DNA of 54,307 nucleotides from Planctomycetaceae bacterium (GCA_029243145.1 JAQWSQ010000012.1:1-54307), one strand, 5' to 3'. Shown: positions 21,169 to 30,866, counted from the stretch's first letter. Notes: generated from the sequence alone by a model not told the origin. Made by a program: numbers and translations.

Positions 21169-22800
21169 ATGAACTTGAACTTCGATAAACAACCCATCGA
21201 CATTCTGCAGGCTCTTGCCAACTGGGGACTGATCTTCGGCGCTTTGTTGTGCATAGGGCTGGTCATCGCCTTGATCCTGTCCGTGGCGATCAACCCCAAA
21301 AAGGGCGTTTCTCGGTTTTTTGAAAATCTGGGAGAGGGACTTCGCGACCTGTTCGGCATGTCACTCAAACGATTAGGTGCGATTACTAACCTGACTATCA
21401 AAGAAGCGGTCCGTCGCAAAGCCTTGCTGGTTTTCGTCGTTTTCGCCGTCTTGTTTATGTTCGGTGGTTGGTTTCTTTCCAACACGAACAATCGCGCAGA
21501 ATTGCAACTCTCTGTGTATGTCAGTTTCGTGTTGACCGCGATTGGCTGGCTGATCTTTCCCGTGGCATTGATCTTGGCCTGTTGGGGAATCCCCGAAGAT
21601 ATTCGCTTGCGGTCGCTGCATACCGTGGTCACAAAACCCGTGAAACGCAGCGAAATTGTCCTCGGTCGAATCTTGGGATTCATCGGTGTGGGGACCATTG
21701 TGGTCGGAATTATGTCTGTTCTCGGCTACGTCTGGATACTCCGACAAGTGCCTGAGAAAGTTCAATCCCGCCTGGTCGCACGTGTTCCCGTTTACGGGTC
21801 TCTGAATTTCCGTGACCGTGAAGGACAAGATTCCGAAGCCGGCGTCAACACGGGAGACATCAATCCTTATCGCAGTTATATCGAAGGAGCTTCCAAAGCG
21901 CGAGCCAAGTGGTCTTTCGAAGGGCTCTCTCCGAGTGTGTTGCAAACCGATCCGGATTCAGGAGAAGCCGCCTTATTAGTCGAAAACAGCTTCCAAGCAT
22001 TTCGGACCCACAAAGGGGTGATCGATGAAGTTCTTCACGGGCAATATACTCTCATCAATCCAGAAACAAATTTGCGTGTGCAATTACCGCAATTTCCCAT
22101 TTATGAGTTCCGGCAAAACTTGACCTGGATTCCACAAAAGTTGGCCTACTACAACGAAGACACCAAAAAGACAGAAACCAAAGATCTCTTCGACGATCTG
22201 GTCTCGGACGGCAAATTGATGGTCGAAGCCCGTTGCGTGGATGTGGGACAGTTCCTCGGAATGGCCCGTCCCGACCTCTTCCTTCGCTTGCCAGATCGAC
22301 CATTCGCCAGTTCCTTTTTCAAATCGGTGTTCGGGATCTGGTTGATGATGGTCTTGATCGTCGTTTTGGGTGTGACGGCAAGTACATTTGTAAAAGGCCC
22401 AGTGGCGACCATTCTACTTTTCACACTGATTCTGGTAGGGACAGGCTTCAACCAGTTCATGGACGACGTTCTCTCGGGAGAAGTTCGCGGAGCAGGTTTA
22501 GTCGAGTCGGGAATTCGAATTTTGAATCATGGAAATCCCATCGTCGAAAAGCCAGAGAGTCTGGAAGAATCGATGGCCGTTCAAAATGTCGATCAGGTGT
22601 TCACCGGAATGCTGTGGGGTGTTTCGCACATCATTCCAAATTTCAACATGTTCAGCTTCAAAGCCTACACAGCAAGCGGATTTGACGTACCGATGAAAGT
22701 GGCCGTGTTGCCGGCATTGTTAATGGTCATTGGATTTTTCATACCCTGTTTGATGCTGGGTTATTTCAGTCTGAAATTGCGGGAGCTTGAAGCAAAATGA
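21169..22800 (+). CDS. ABC-2-type permease with large periplasmic insert
   Basis: A 543-residue membrane protein. Hydrophobic segments lie near residues 15-45, 80-105, 115-145 and 160-190, then a hydrophilic part (about 195-375, rich in acidic and Arg residues), then a second membrane block (about 380-420 and 500-535). The large extracytoplasmic insert between membrane blocks is unusual for simple ABC-2 permeases. VTKPVKRSEIVLGRILGFIG, a phrase common in ABC-2 membrane proteins (NLP-type), is visible. It follows the ATPase gene and overlaps the next start by 4 nt (ATGA). Confidence 0.9.
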   Translation: MNLNFDKQPIDILQALANWGLIFGALLCIGLVIALILSVAINPKKGVSRFFENLGEGLRDLFGMSLKRLGAITNLTIKEAVRRKALLVFVVFAVLFMFGGWFLSNTNNRAELQLSVYVSFVLTAIGWLIFPVALILACWGIPEDIRLRSLHTVVTKPVKRSEIVLGRILGFIGVGTIVVGIMSVLGYVWILRQVPEKVQSRLVARVPVYGSLNFRDREGQDSEAGVNTGDINPYRSYIEGASKARAKWSFEGLSPSVLQTDPDSGEAALLVENSFQAFRTHKGVIDEVLHGQYTLINPETNLRVQLPQFPIYEFRQNLTWIPQKLAYYNEDTKKTETKDLFDDLVSDGKLMVEARCVDVGQFLGMARPDLFLRLPDRPFASSFFKSVFGIWLMMVLIVVLGVTASTFVKGPVATILLFTLILVGTGFNQFMDDVLSGEVRGAGLVESGIRILNHGNPIVEKPESLEESMAVQNVDQVFTGMLWGVSHIIPNFNMFSFKAYTASGFDVPMKVAVLPALLMVIGFFIPCLMLGYFSLKLRELEAK

Positions 22801-24170
22801 GCCAACTCGATTCCAAGTCACGCAAACTTGTTTACTTTGCCGGCATCGTGGTGCTGTCAATTCCGATCATTTTTCTCGGCATGCCTTCACGCGGTGCTGA
22901 TGGGAGTGGTGGAAAACTCGCACAACTGCGCGGTGAATACGATCTGGGTGAAGCGACTCTCGGTAAAGTCGACCCCTCTTCTGCCACCATGAATCTCGTT
23001 CTGCTTGGCTTTCGCGGAGTAGCATCGAGCATGTTGTGGAAGCAACGCATCGAACAACAGGAAAACAAAGACTGGGCCGGCGTCAAAGCGACCACCGAGT
23101 CGATCATTCTGCTCCAACCACACTTCTTGGAAGTCTGGCGTTTTCAGGGGTGGAATCTGGCATTCAACGTCTCGGCGGAATGGGACGATGTTCGCGACCG
23201 TTATTACTGGGTCAAAGAAGGCGCCAAGTTCTACAAACAAGGGACCGAACGCAATTCAAAATTCCCTGAACTCTATTGGGACACCGCGCGCGTGATCGGA
23301 GAGAAAGTCGGCAACTCGGACGAGAAACGATATTTCCGCAAATATTTTCTCAATGATCCTGATGAAGAAACGTTCGACGGAAATGCGGATCCTGACATCA
23401 ATCCAAACGGCATCGACAATTATCTGGTTGCCCAAGACTGGTACCAACAGGCCAACGATGTCGAAAACTTGCCAGGCATTGATCAACACATTCTCATGCG
23501 AATGATCTTCCGATCCTATCCTGCTCGATCTCAATTCAACTACGCGCAAGCCTTACAGGACGAAGGGCTCTTTAACGAAGAAGGTCACGCCGCTTGGGAA
23601 AAAGCGTACGACATGTGGACCACTAAATTTGGTCGTGAAGTGTTTATCACTCCCGCCGGCGGAATACGATTGGAGTTCACCGATAAAGATCTCGAAGAAC
23701 TTGCCGCAGAAGATGGTGTCACCATCGATGAAAAACAATATTGGACGGACAAATATCAGAAAAACGTCAACTACCGTTACTGGCGGACTCTAGCCTCCGC
23801 AGAATCGGAAGAAGACGCTCGCGACGCTCATCGCAACATCTATGATGGTAAACAGCTCTACCGGAAACAGAAGTTTCAGCAGTCTGACCAAGACAAAGAG
23901 CGGGGTGGTGGCGCGGAAACTTGGGGATCGCTGGAATATTTTGATCAAGGGATGAAACAGCTCGAAACGCTGCTTGGCGATTATCCTGATTTGAAAAACG
24001 AAATGGCAGCGGTCGAAGAAGCCATGCTCGCCGTCATGTACTGGCGTAATATCTATGAATTGCGAGGCGAAGCCATCCCAAAAACATATCCCTTACAGGA
24101 TATTTGGGAAGAGAATCAGGGAATGGTGCCGGAAATCCAAATGCAGTTCCAACGCGAAAATACCTACTGA
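22797..24170 (+). CDS. Conserved ABC-operon protein with one N-terminal membrane segment
   Basis: A 457-residue protein with a single N-terminal hydrophobic segment (LVYFAGIVVLSIPIIFLGMP, about 11-30), so it is probably an inner-membrane-anchored periplasmic protein. The rest is rich in Trp, Tyr and charged residues and looks helical, TPR-like (KDWAGVKATTESIILLQPHFL, SKFPELYWDTARVIGEK). I know no named function. It overlaps the permease stop by 4 nt, so it is translationally coupled and should be stoichiometric with the transporter: a candidate accessory or substrate-engaging subunit. No lipobox or sorting signal is seen. Confidence 0.8.
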   Translation: MSQLDSKSRKLVYFAGIVVLSIPIIFLGMPSRGADGSGGKLAQLRGEYDLGEATLGKVDPSSATMNLVLLGFRGVASSMLWKQRIEQQENKDWAGVKATTESIILLQPHFLEVWRFQGWNLAFNVSAEWDDVRDRYYWVKEGAKFYKQGTERNSKFPELYWDTARVIGEKVGNSDEKRYFRKYFLNDPDEETFDGNADPDINPNGIDNYLVAQDWYQQANDVENLPGIDQHILMRMIFRSYPARSQFNYAQALQDEGLFNEEGHAAWEKAYDMWTTKFGREVFITPAGGIRLEFTDKDLEELAAEDGVTIDEKQYWTDKYQKNVNYRYWRTLASAESEEDARDAHRNIYDGKQLYRKQKFQQSDQDKERGGGAETWGSLEYFDQGMKQLETLLGDYPDLKNEMAAVEEAMLAVMYWRNIYELRGEAIPKTYPLQDIWEENQGMVPEIQMQFQRENTY

Positions 24171-24259
24171 TTTCCAACTGTCATCCGCTTGCCCGAAATA
24201 TCTGCATGTGGCAACGTGTGATGAATTTTCTGCGTCGAACATATCGATCATTCTGCATG

Positions 24260-24289
24260 TTGACATGAGTGCAGCCGTACGGATAGACT
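24260..24289 (+). promoter_or_regulatory. Candidate promoter for hppA
   Basis: TTGACA at 24260-24265 followed at 18 bp by TAGACT at 24284-24289 (ATAGAC at 17 bp). A perfect -35 with a fair -10. It leaves a leader of about 135 nt before the ATG at 24431. Confidence 0.4.
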
Positions 24290-24430
24290 CAACTCGAACA
24301 AAGTGACTACTATCTCCTACGCAACTAAATCGCCTGCCTTAAAGATGTTAAGTCGTATCGAATAAATGTTGTTGGTTCGGTCGAAGTCTAACAGGGATTG
24401 GTTGATCGGCAGACTGAAGATTAGACAAGG

Positions 24431-26998
24431 ATGAACATCGGCAATCTACGTGCTTGGTTAACGGCACTGATCTGCTTGCTCGGACTATTCGCTCCCAATC
24501 TCTGCAATGCAGCCCCCCCAAATTTCGAACCCGATGCGGGCTCTGTCATGATGGGTTGGGGTTTTTGTTTCGGTTGCGCACTGTTGGCGTTGGGTTTTGC
24601 CTATTTCTTCTTCCAATGGATGATTCAACAGGACGAAGGCGATGCAGAGATGGTTCGCATCGCGGAAAACGTTCGCGCAGGTGCCCGGGCTTATCTGAAT
24701 CGACAATACAAAGTTGTCGTGTTGTTCTTTATCGGGACGGCACTGATTCTGGGAATTGTCTCGTTTGGTTTTAAAGCACAATCGCAATGGGTTCCGTTTG
24801 CATTCATCACAGGTGGATTGTTCTCTGGACTGGCTGGCTGGTTCGGTATGAGAACTGCGACGCTCGCCAGCTCACGCACAGCAGCGGCAGCGAAACTCTC
24901 GCTCAACGATGGTCTCAAAGTGGCCTTCCGATCGGGAGCCGTCATGGGACTGGTTGTCGTAGGGCTGGCATTGCTCGATATCTGCTTGTGGTTCGCGGTG
25001 TTGTATTGGATGGTCGGTATGTCGCTGACAGAAATCACCGTGACGATGCTTTGCTTCGGTATGGGTGCTAGCGCGCAGGCGCTGTTTGCCCGAGTCGGCG
25101 GAGGAATTTTCACCAAAGCGGCCGACGTGGGTGCCGATCTTGTTGGTAAAGTCGAAGCCGGAATCCCGGAAGACGATCCCCGGAATCCCGCCACCATCGC
25201 CGATAACGTCGGAGACAATGTCGGAGACGTTGCCGGCATGGGTGCCGATCTCTACGAATCTTACGCGGGATCGATTCTTGCATCTGCCGCCTTAGGAGTC
25301 GCCGCGTATCAGGGCTTTCCCAAGATGCAGATGATGATGATGTTATTACCCATGATGATCGCAGCCGGAGGCATTCTGGTCTCCATCGGCGGGATCTTCC
25401 TTGTCAAAGCCGAAGAAAACGCCGATCAAAGGTCCTTGCTGAAATCACTCTCGCGAGGCATTAATGTCAGTAGCGTGGGAGTCGTGATTTTCTCGGCGGC
25501 TCTGGTTTATCTGACTCTGGTCATGCCATCGCTCGATTCTGAACTCTCCGCCGCACTCACCGCAGCCTCTTTGCCGGCAGGTAACAGCTTGTTCGGTGTT
25601 TTGGGGTCGATCATGACGGGGTTGATCGCCGGCATCATCATCGGTCACTGGACCGAGTATTCAACGAGCGACCATTACGCACCAACACGTCACATTGCCG
25701 ACCAGGGAAACACGGGTCCGGCAACCGTCATCATTGCAGGAATTGCGGAAGGATTTCTCTCAGTCTGGGTACCCATTGTCGTCATCGGAATTTCCATTCT
25801 ATTGTCATTCGGATGCAGCACCGGCTTTATCTATAATGACAATGATCTCTTCGCCATGGGATTGTATGGAGTCGCCATTGCAGCCGTCGGTATGTTGAGC
25901 ACCTTGGGCATCACACTTGCCACAGACGCCTACGGACCGATTGCCGATAACGCGGGCGGTAATGCCCAAATGAGTGGCCAAGACCCAATTGTGCGAGAAC
26001 GAACCGATGCCTTAGACAGTCTCGGTAATACCACCGCCGCAACCGGCAAAGGATTTGCCATTGGCTCTGCCGCACTGACGGCTCTTGCCCTGATGGCCGC
26101 CTATGTCGAAGAAGTCCGCCTCGGCTTTACTCACTGGGTGGAAGCGTACGACAATCAGGTAGCGGTCTCGGAAATGCCAGAAGATGCCACTTTGTACAAA
26201 ATCGCTCCCAGTGTCTTTGCGATGAAGTCTGCCGCCGAAAGCCATGCCGAAGCGTTTCTATTGTTTCCACAAATCGGCACGCTCGTTCCCGACTCGTACG
26301 GACAATTGCGCGAGACAGAGAAATATTCGCAGATCGAACACATCGATATCGGGGAACTCATGGAATATGGGTTGATGGTGAAGAATAAGGACGCCACCAT
26401 TCCTGACTTTGCTCGTTTCTACAACATTACGTTGATCAACCCGAAGGTTCTGGTGGGTGTTTTCATGGGCGTGATGCTGGCGTTTGTCTTTTGTGCATTG
26501 ACGATGAAAGCGGTCGGAAACTCGGCCGGATCAATGGTGGAAGAAGTCCGTCGTCAATTTCGCGAAATACCGGGAATTATGGACGGAACGGGCGAACCCG
26601 ATTACGCATCTTGTGTCGCTATCAGTACTTCTGCTGCACTCAAAGAAATGGTTTTACCCTCTTTGTTGGGTTTGGTGGTGCCGATTATCGTGGGGTTGAT
26701 CCTGGGAGTCGGGGGCGTCATCGGGATGTTGGCAGGAGGTCTCACATCGGGTTTTGCCGTCGCCATTATGATGGCAAACTCTGGAGGGGCTTGGGATAAC
26801 GCCAAAAAGTACATTGAGTCGGGCGCACATGGGGGCAAAGGTACGGTCGCTCATGCTGCGACTGTTGTAGGGGACACTGTTGGTGACCCTTTCAAAGACA
26901 CAAGCGGACCGAGCTTGAATATCCTCATCAAACTCATGAGTATGGTGTCTGTTGTATTTGCGGGCATGATTGTTCGCTACGCTGTCAATTTTTTCTGA
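24431..26998 (+). CDS. hppA: Membrane-bound ion-pumping pyrophosphatase
   Basis: Couples PPi hydrolysis to H+ or Na+ export. At 855 residues it is longer than the usual 660-770. The signature runs from about 231 to 278: [20 protein letters not shown] followed by [36 protein letters not shown] carries Ala at the position that is Lys in K+-independent enzymes, so it should be K+-dependent. The C-terminal motif [12 protein letters not shown] and [19 protein letters not shown] are intact. There is a signal-like N-terminal extension ([17 protein letters not shown]) and a hydrophilic insertion of about 100 residues (about 557-665) within the membrane core. The transported ion cannot be assigned with confidence. 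Confidence 0.95.
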   Translation: MNIGNLRAWLTALICLLGLFAPNLCNAAPPNFEPDAGSVMMGWGFCFGCALLALGFAYFFFQWMIQQDEGDAEMVRIAENVRAGARAYLNRQYKVVVLFFIGTALILGIVSFGFKAQSQWVPFAFITGGLFSGLAGWFGMRTATLASSRTAAAAKLSLNDGLKVAFRSGAVMGLVVVGLALLDICLWFAVLYWMVGMSLTEITVTMLCFGMGASAQALFARVGGGIFTKAADVGADLVGKVEAGIPEDDPRNPATIADNVGDNVGDVAGMGADLYESYAGSILASAALGVAAYQGFPKMQMMMMLLPMMIAAGGILVSIGGIFLVKAEENADQRSLLKSLSRGINVSSVGVVIFSAALVYLTLVMPSLDSELSAALTAASLPAGNSLFGVLGSIMTGLIAGIIIGHWTEYSTSDHYAPTRHIADQGNTGPATVIIAGIAEGFLSVWVPIVVIGISILLSFGCSTGFIYNDNDLFAMGLYGVAIAAVGMLSTLGITLATDAYGPIADNAGGNAQMSGQDPIVRERTDALDSLGNTTAATGKGFAIGSAALTALALMAAYVEEVRLGFTHWVEAYDNQVAVSEMPEDATLYKIAPSVFAMKSAAESHAEAFLLFPQIGTLVPDSYGQLRETEKYSQIEHIDIGELMEYGLMVKNKDATIPDFARFYNITLINPKVLVGVFMGVMLAFVFCALTMKAVGNSAGSMVEEVRRQFREIPGIMDGTGEPDYASCVAISTSAALKEMVLPSLLGLVVPIIVGLILGVGGVIGMLAGGLTSGFAVAIMMANSGGAWDNAKKYIESGAHGGKGTVAHAATVVGDTVGDPFKDTSGPSLNILIKLMSMVSVVFAGMIVRYAVNFF

Positions 26999-27050
26999 TT
27001 TAGCACAGGCACATCGGGCTCGGCCGGAATGTGCCGCTCTGGTTAACTTT

Positions 27051-27452
27051 GTGAATACCAATCTCTCTGACACACAAGACGAAATCCTGCTCCGCGCCTG
27101 TGAAGTGGCTCGGATTGCCGAAGATTTGCGTGCTCAAGAAGTCATCATTCTCGATCTACGTGAGGTGACCTCGATTTGTGACTTCTTTGTCATCGCGACG
27201 GGGGCTTCCACCCGATTAATGCGCGCCGTCGTGGAAGAAGTGAATAAAAAATTCAAAAGCGACAAATGGCCGTTTCGCCAACTCGAAGGAGCGCAGAACG
27301 ATCAATGGATTCTGGCCGATTTCGGCGACCTGATTTTGCACATGTTCCATCCAGAAGCCCGCGAACTCTACGACCTGGAAGGTCTTTGGGCAGACGCTCC
27401 CTCAGTGGACTGGCACGAAATCCTGGGGATTGATAAAGATCGCGGCCTGTAA
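27051..27452 (+). CDS. rsfS: Ribosome silencing factor RsfS
   Basis: RsfS binds ribosomal protein uL14 and blocks subunit joining when nutrients are low. From the GTG at 27051 the protein has 133 residues, the family norm. A longer frame starts at a TTG (26970) inside hppA, but the extra 27 residues have no family support. Diagnostic segments are the N-terminal helix with LLRACEVARIAEDLRAQEVIILDL, then EVTSICDFFVIATGASTRLMRA and the C-terminal WILADFGDLILHMFHPEARELYDLEGLW. The ribosome-binding site before the GTG is poor, so the exact start is uncertain. It overlaps or abuts hppA and is followed 60 bp later by argS. Confidence 0.9.
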   Translation: MNTNLSDTQDEILLRACEVARIAEDLRAQEVIILDLREVTSICDFFVIATGASTRLMRAVVEEVNKKFKSDKWPFRQLEGAQNDQWILADFGDLILHMFHPEARELYDLEGLWADAPSVDWHEILGIDKDRGL

Positions 27453-27512
27453 GATTTTGGCTTTAGTCATGTCGGTCCTGATCCGACCCAATCGCTTTTC
27501 GAGGATCCCGCG

Positions 27513-29474
27513 ATGAATGTGATGAAGGAACTGCGTCGGCGAATCGCCACCGCATTGGCTGACATGATCGACGATCCGCAGCCTTTCGCCGAGATGGTCA
27601 AGCCGGCTCAAGATGCTCAGTTCGGAGATTATCAAGCCAACTGTGCGATGCCGCTGGCGGGAAAATTAAAGCAGAAACCACGTGAAATTGCCGAACAAAT
27701 CGTCGCCAATCTCGATGTCCAAGATCTGTGCGAACTACCAGAAATTGCCGGCCCCGGATTCATCAATTTCAAATTGAAAGAGGATTGGATTCTCTCGCAA
27801 GGACAAGCATTGATCACCGATGACCGGCTCGGCCTCGAAACGCCCGACTCAGTACGGACAGTTGTGGTCGATTTTTCCTCGCCCAACGTGGCCAAACCGA
27901 TGCACGTCGGCCATTTGCGTTCCACCGTTCTCGGAGACGCGTTGTGTCGCATTCTTCGCTTCCGCGGAATCACCGTCTATTCCGACAACCACATTGGCGA
28001 TTGGGGAACTCAGTTCGGGATGATCATTTATGGTTATAAAAACTTCCTGAATGAAAACGCCTATCAAAACAATCAAGTGCCAGAGCTTTCGCGACTCTAT
28101 CGACTTGTCAATCAGCTCAGTGATTATTATGCCGCTCGGAAGTCGTTACCGCTGCTTGAAGAACAACTTCAGCAGCAACAACAAACATTGGAATCGAGAC
28201 GATCGGAGCTCGATACCGGCGACAAAAAAGCTCGCAAAGAACTCGGCAAGCTGGAAGCAGCCGTCAAATCGACGAAAATGCAAATTGATTCGACGACCTC
28301 AAAAATCACGGACCTCGAAGCTGATGAGGAACTGAAATCGCTCGCCGACCGGGATCCTGAGATCGCGAAGAACGCGCGGCTGGAAACCGCCAAGCTGCAT
28401 CAAGGGGATGAAGAAAATACGGAACTGTGGAATCAGTTCCTGCCGGCGTGTCTCGAAATGCTGCATCAAATGTATGCCCGGCTGGACGTCCAGTTCGATA
28501 TGGAACTGGGGGAGAGCTATTACCAACCAATGTTGGCGGATGTCGTGGAGTCACTGAAAGCCAAAGGGCTGGCTGCCGAGAGTGACGGTGCGATGTGTGT
28601 CTTCATGGAAGGAAACGCGGCACCGTTTCTGGTTCAGAAGCAGGATGGCGCATTCACATACGCCACCACCGACTTGGCGACCATCCGCTATCGTATCGAA
28701 GAATTGAAAGCGGACGAAATTCTGTACGTGGTCGATGCTCGCCAAGCAGAGCACTTCAAGCTATTGTTTGAAACCTCTCGCCAATGGGGATTCGATCAAG
28801 CCGAATTGCGACACATCAGCTTCGGAACGATTCTTGGAGAAGACAAGCGACCCTTCAAAACTCGTTCGGGCGACACCGTAGGATTGGAGAGCCTGATCGA
28901 AGAAGCCGTTGAACAATCGCGAAAAATCGTGGATGAGATTGACGATTCTAAGCCAAACGGACCTGAACTCGACGAATCAACCCGGCAACAAGTCGCCGAA
29001 GCGGTCGGCATAGGAGGCATCAAATACGCCGATCTGCGACATAATCGCGATTCGGATTACGTCTTTAGCTGGGACAAAATGCTGTCCAAAGATGGCGACA
29101 CAGCCACTTACATTCAATACGCACATGCGCGCATTTGTGGTATTTTCCGCAAGGGTGAGATCAATCGTGCGTCCGTTCAGAATGATGGCAACCCATTGAT
29201 GATCTCTGCTCCTGAAGAGCGTGCGCTGCTGATGCAAATCCTCCGCTTTGGTGAGGCCATCGAGACGGTCTGCGAAGATTACCGTCCCAATGTGCTGACA
29301 CAATATCTGTTTGAACTCTCGAACTTGTTTAGCAGTTTTTACGCCAGGTGCATCGTTCTCAAAGAAGAAAACGAGGACTTGCGAGCCAGCCGACTGCATC
29401 TTTGTGATCTGACAGCACGCACGTTGCAAACCGGCTTGAGTCTCTTGGGAATCGAAACTCCCGAGCAGATGTGA
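27513..29474 (+). CDS. argS: Arginyl-tRNA synthetase with coiled-coil insertion
   Basis: Class I synthetase that charges tRNA-Arg. The 653 residues exceed the usual 550-590. The N-terminal Add-1 domain (about 1-105) precedes the catalytic SSPNVAKPMHVGHLRST (HIGH-like HVGH), YSDNHIGDWGTQFGM, and later the KMSK-equivalent EDKRPFKTRSG. The C-terminal DALR anticodon-binding domain (about 530-653) ends MQILRFGEAIE... and LCDLTARTLQTGLSLLGIE. An additional 65-80 residue insertion (about 205-275, EEQLQQQQQTLESRRSEL onward) is Gln/Lys/Glu-rich and predicted coiled coil. It sits between the first and second halves of the catalytic domain. Start ATG at 27513 follows GAGG. Confidence 0.96.
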   Translation: MNVMKELRRRIATALADMIDDPQPFAEMVKPAQDAQFGDYQANCAMPLAGKLKQKPREIAEQIVANLDVQDLCELPEIAGPGFINFKLKEDWILSQGQALITDDRLGLETPDSVRTVVVDFSSPNVAKPMHVGHLRSTVLGDALCRILRFRGITVYSDNHIGDWGTQFGMIIYGYKNFLNENAYQNNQVPELSRLYRLVNQLSDYYAARKSLPLLEEQLQQQQQTLESRRSELDTGDKKARKELGKLEAAVKSTKMQIDSTTSKITDLEADEELKSLADRDPEIAKNARLETAKLHQGDEENTELWNQFLPACLEMLHQMYARLDVQFDMELGESYYQPMLADVVESLKAKGLAAESDGAMCVFMEGNAAPFLVQKQDGAFTYATTDLATIRYRIEELKADEILYVVDARQAEHFKLLFETSRQWGFDQAELRHISFGTILGEDKRPFKTRSGDTVGLESLIEEAVEQSRKIVDEIDDSKPNGPELDESTRQQVAEAVGIGGIKYADLRHNRDSDYVFSWDKMLSKDGDTATYIQYAHARICGIFRKGEINRASVQNDGNPLMISAPEERALLMQILRFGEAIETVCEDYRPNVLTQYLFELSNLFSSFYARCIVLKEENEDLRASRLHLCDLTARTLQTGLSLLGIETPEQM

Positions 29475-29508
29475 TTGCTGGACGGTTGAAAATGTGATCT
29501 GAGAGTGT

Positions 29509-29536
29509 CCCGTTTGGCGAGAAAACGTGGCTACCC
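29509..29536 (+). repeat. CCGTTTG palindrome family, copy A (diverged)
   Basis: CCGTTTGGCGAGAAAACG followed by TGGCTACCC. It matches copies B (30145) and C (30830) in layout: arm, ACGAG-like loop, complementary arm and a GCTMCCC-type tail. One arm carries substitutions, so the hairpin is weaker. Confidence 0.5.
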
Positions 29537-29839
29537 TAAGTTTGTTTCCCTGCGTCTTCGCGCCGCTGCGTGAGTTTATTTTCTCACAGGTGGCTCGTCT
29601 AGCAGTGCCACTCTTTTTTCATCTGGGGCCATGCTTGCGTTCCGAAATACGAAGACTGCATGTGAATTTAGAGTTCAGTCCTCTTTGCACGCTTATGAAC
29701 GCCCCAGCCACACATCAAAGTCTCTCATACCGATACGCCTAAACGAATGTCGCCGAACGATGAGTGAGGAAAAAGACCGAGAGCGCGAGAAAAAACATTT
29801 CCCTGCTGTCGGTCCACCACAACGCAATTTCTTAATTTT

Positions 29840-29861
29840 TTTATCCGCGACATCAGCGTGA
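29840..29861 (+). repeat. 22-nt dispersed repeat, copy 2
   Basis: TTTATCCGCGACATCAGCGT plus GA at 29840-29861 matches 5249-5270 at 21 of 22 positions. Neither site lies in a gene. Confidence 0.55.
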
Positions 29862-29882
29862 TCCGTGGTTCTCTTTTTGATG

Positions 29883-29943
29883 GCCACAAGAAGCACAAGA
29901 AATCAGAAAGGGATTTTTTCGTGCTTCTCGTGTTTTTTGTGGC
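29883..29943. repeat. Long imperfect hairpin
   Basis: GCCACAAGAAGCACAAGAA (29883-29901) pairs with the segment ending in TTCTCGTG and TTTTTTGTGGC at 29943, with a few mismatches. It would form a hairpin of about 19 bp. It may be a MITE-like or REP-like remnant. There is no coding content. Confidence 0.5.
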
Positions 29944-29997
29944 TGAGTTCTCAACAGGAAGTCATGCGGGGAGCATGATCTACGAAACGCCGGGTGC

Positions 29998-30021
29998 CAT
30001 GCTCTCGCCAGCGTGAGCATG
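29998..30021. repeat. CATGCTC/GAGCATG hairpin
   Basis: Perfect 7-bp arms CATGCTC (29998-30004) and GAGCATG (30015-30021) enclose a 10-nt loop. It is one of several short palindromes in this tract. Confidence 0.5.
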
Positions 30022-30144
30022 TGAACAAACTCAAGAACACTAATGACCGCTGATCTTCACTAATCATTTTCATTTTTCTGATGAGCGTTTATTAGCGAAG
30101 ATGAGTGTTCTCCGAAATCGACGATGTCCGTTGTGATATGGCCT

Positions 30145-30170
30145 CCGTTTGACGAGCAAACGGTGCTACC
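30145..30170 (+). repeat. CCGTTTG palindrome family, copy B
   Basis: CCGTTTG (30145-30151), loop ACGAG, CAAACGG (30157-30163), then TGCTACC. This is the cleanest copy, with a perfect 7-bp stem and a 5-nt loop. Confidence 0.6.
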
Positions 30171-30676
30171 CAACCTGGAGTGTGTTGTTTTTTTCCTCTG
30201 CGTGAGTCAATTTAGAATTTAGAATTCGGAATTCGTGATACTCTGGGGGCTTACTGCGTTCGTCCCCAGTCACACATACCGTTAATTCTCGGCGTCCTCA
30301 GCGAACTCTGCGGTGAAAAGTATTTCTCGACGTTCTCTTTCGTCTTTTGCGATTCTTATGCCCCGCTGTGGCTTTGCGTCAAATAATTGAGTGCTCGAAC
30401 TCATCTTGCCAAACGATTCCTACCAGAGTTAGCGTTCGTTGGTGACCTGGCCCTGCCGACTTCCGTCGGCGGCTCAAATTAGTAACTCGATCTTTGGCAA
30501 TTAGAACGTCATCACAACTCGTTTGCGTGTTGAAGAATGACGACCGCTGCAACGTGAGAAAGGAGGCGATCTCGCGTGGCGTGGAAGGTACGTCCACAGA
30601 AAAAGCGGCATCTCTCCAAAGCGAGGTCATCGGCGCAAACCAATGAGACTCAACAACTTGCTCAAGAGTACACAAG

Positions 30677-30756
30677 ATTTGGTCAACATTCGGTCAAGGT
30701 ATGTCCCCGAATCTCCAAATCTTGACATCTTGAAACGGGCGTTGAGTGTTTGAATA
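30677..30756 (+). repeat. Dispersed repeat of about 80 bp, copy 1
   Basis: This segment matches, in inverted orientation, 54183-54260. By eye about 85-90% of positions agree, including the exact stretches AATCTTGACATCTTGAAA and GTTGAGTGTT. It is non-coding in both places. Confidence 0.65.
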
Positions 30757-30780
30757 ACGCTGGGGCATGACGTGCGATTG

Positions 30781-30807
30781 AGCCCGCGGAGCTTGCGCTC
30801 CACGGCT
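30781..30807. repeat. GC-rich hairpin repeat
   Basis: AGCCCGCGGAGC (30781-30792), a TTGC loop, then GCTCCACGGCT, pairing with one mismatch or bulge. It abuts the 30677 repeat and precedes copy C of the CCGTTTG family. Confidence 0.45.
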
Positions 30808-30829
30808 AAGCCGCTTGTGCCTTCGCCAC

Positions 30830-30856
30830 CCTGTTTGACGAGCAAACGGGCTCCCC
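30830..30856 (+). repeat. CCGTTTG palindrome family, copy C
   Basis: CCTGTTTGACGAGCAAACGGG, then CTCCCC and a T7 run. It is the same loop and arms as copy B with an added T. Read on the plus strand it resembles a terminator; on the minus strand it lies beyond the PIN-TRAM stop codon. Confidence 0.55.
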
Positions 30857-30866
30857 TTTTTTTGGA

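Larger units (their letters stand above)
29475..30866. other. Gene-free tract made of palindromes and dispersed repeats
   Basis: About 1.4 kb with no convincing coding sequence on either strand. It holds at least six hairpins: copies of a CCGTTTG-type palindrome at 29509, 30145 and 30830, an imperfect long hairpin at 29883-29943, CATGCTC...GAGCATG at 29998-30021, and GCCGAC-TTCC-GTCGGC at 30455-30470. It also contains a 22-nt unit shared with 5249-5270 and an 80-nt unit shared with 54183-54260. Open frames across it (up to 98 codons) have poor protein character. Confidence 0.65.

Noticed and set aside
29475..30866. CRISPR array or tRNA remnants in the repeat-rich tract
   Set aside because: Repeats are not evenly spaced, spacers are not seen, and no cloverleaf could be folded.
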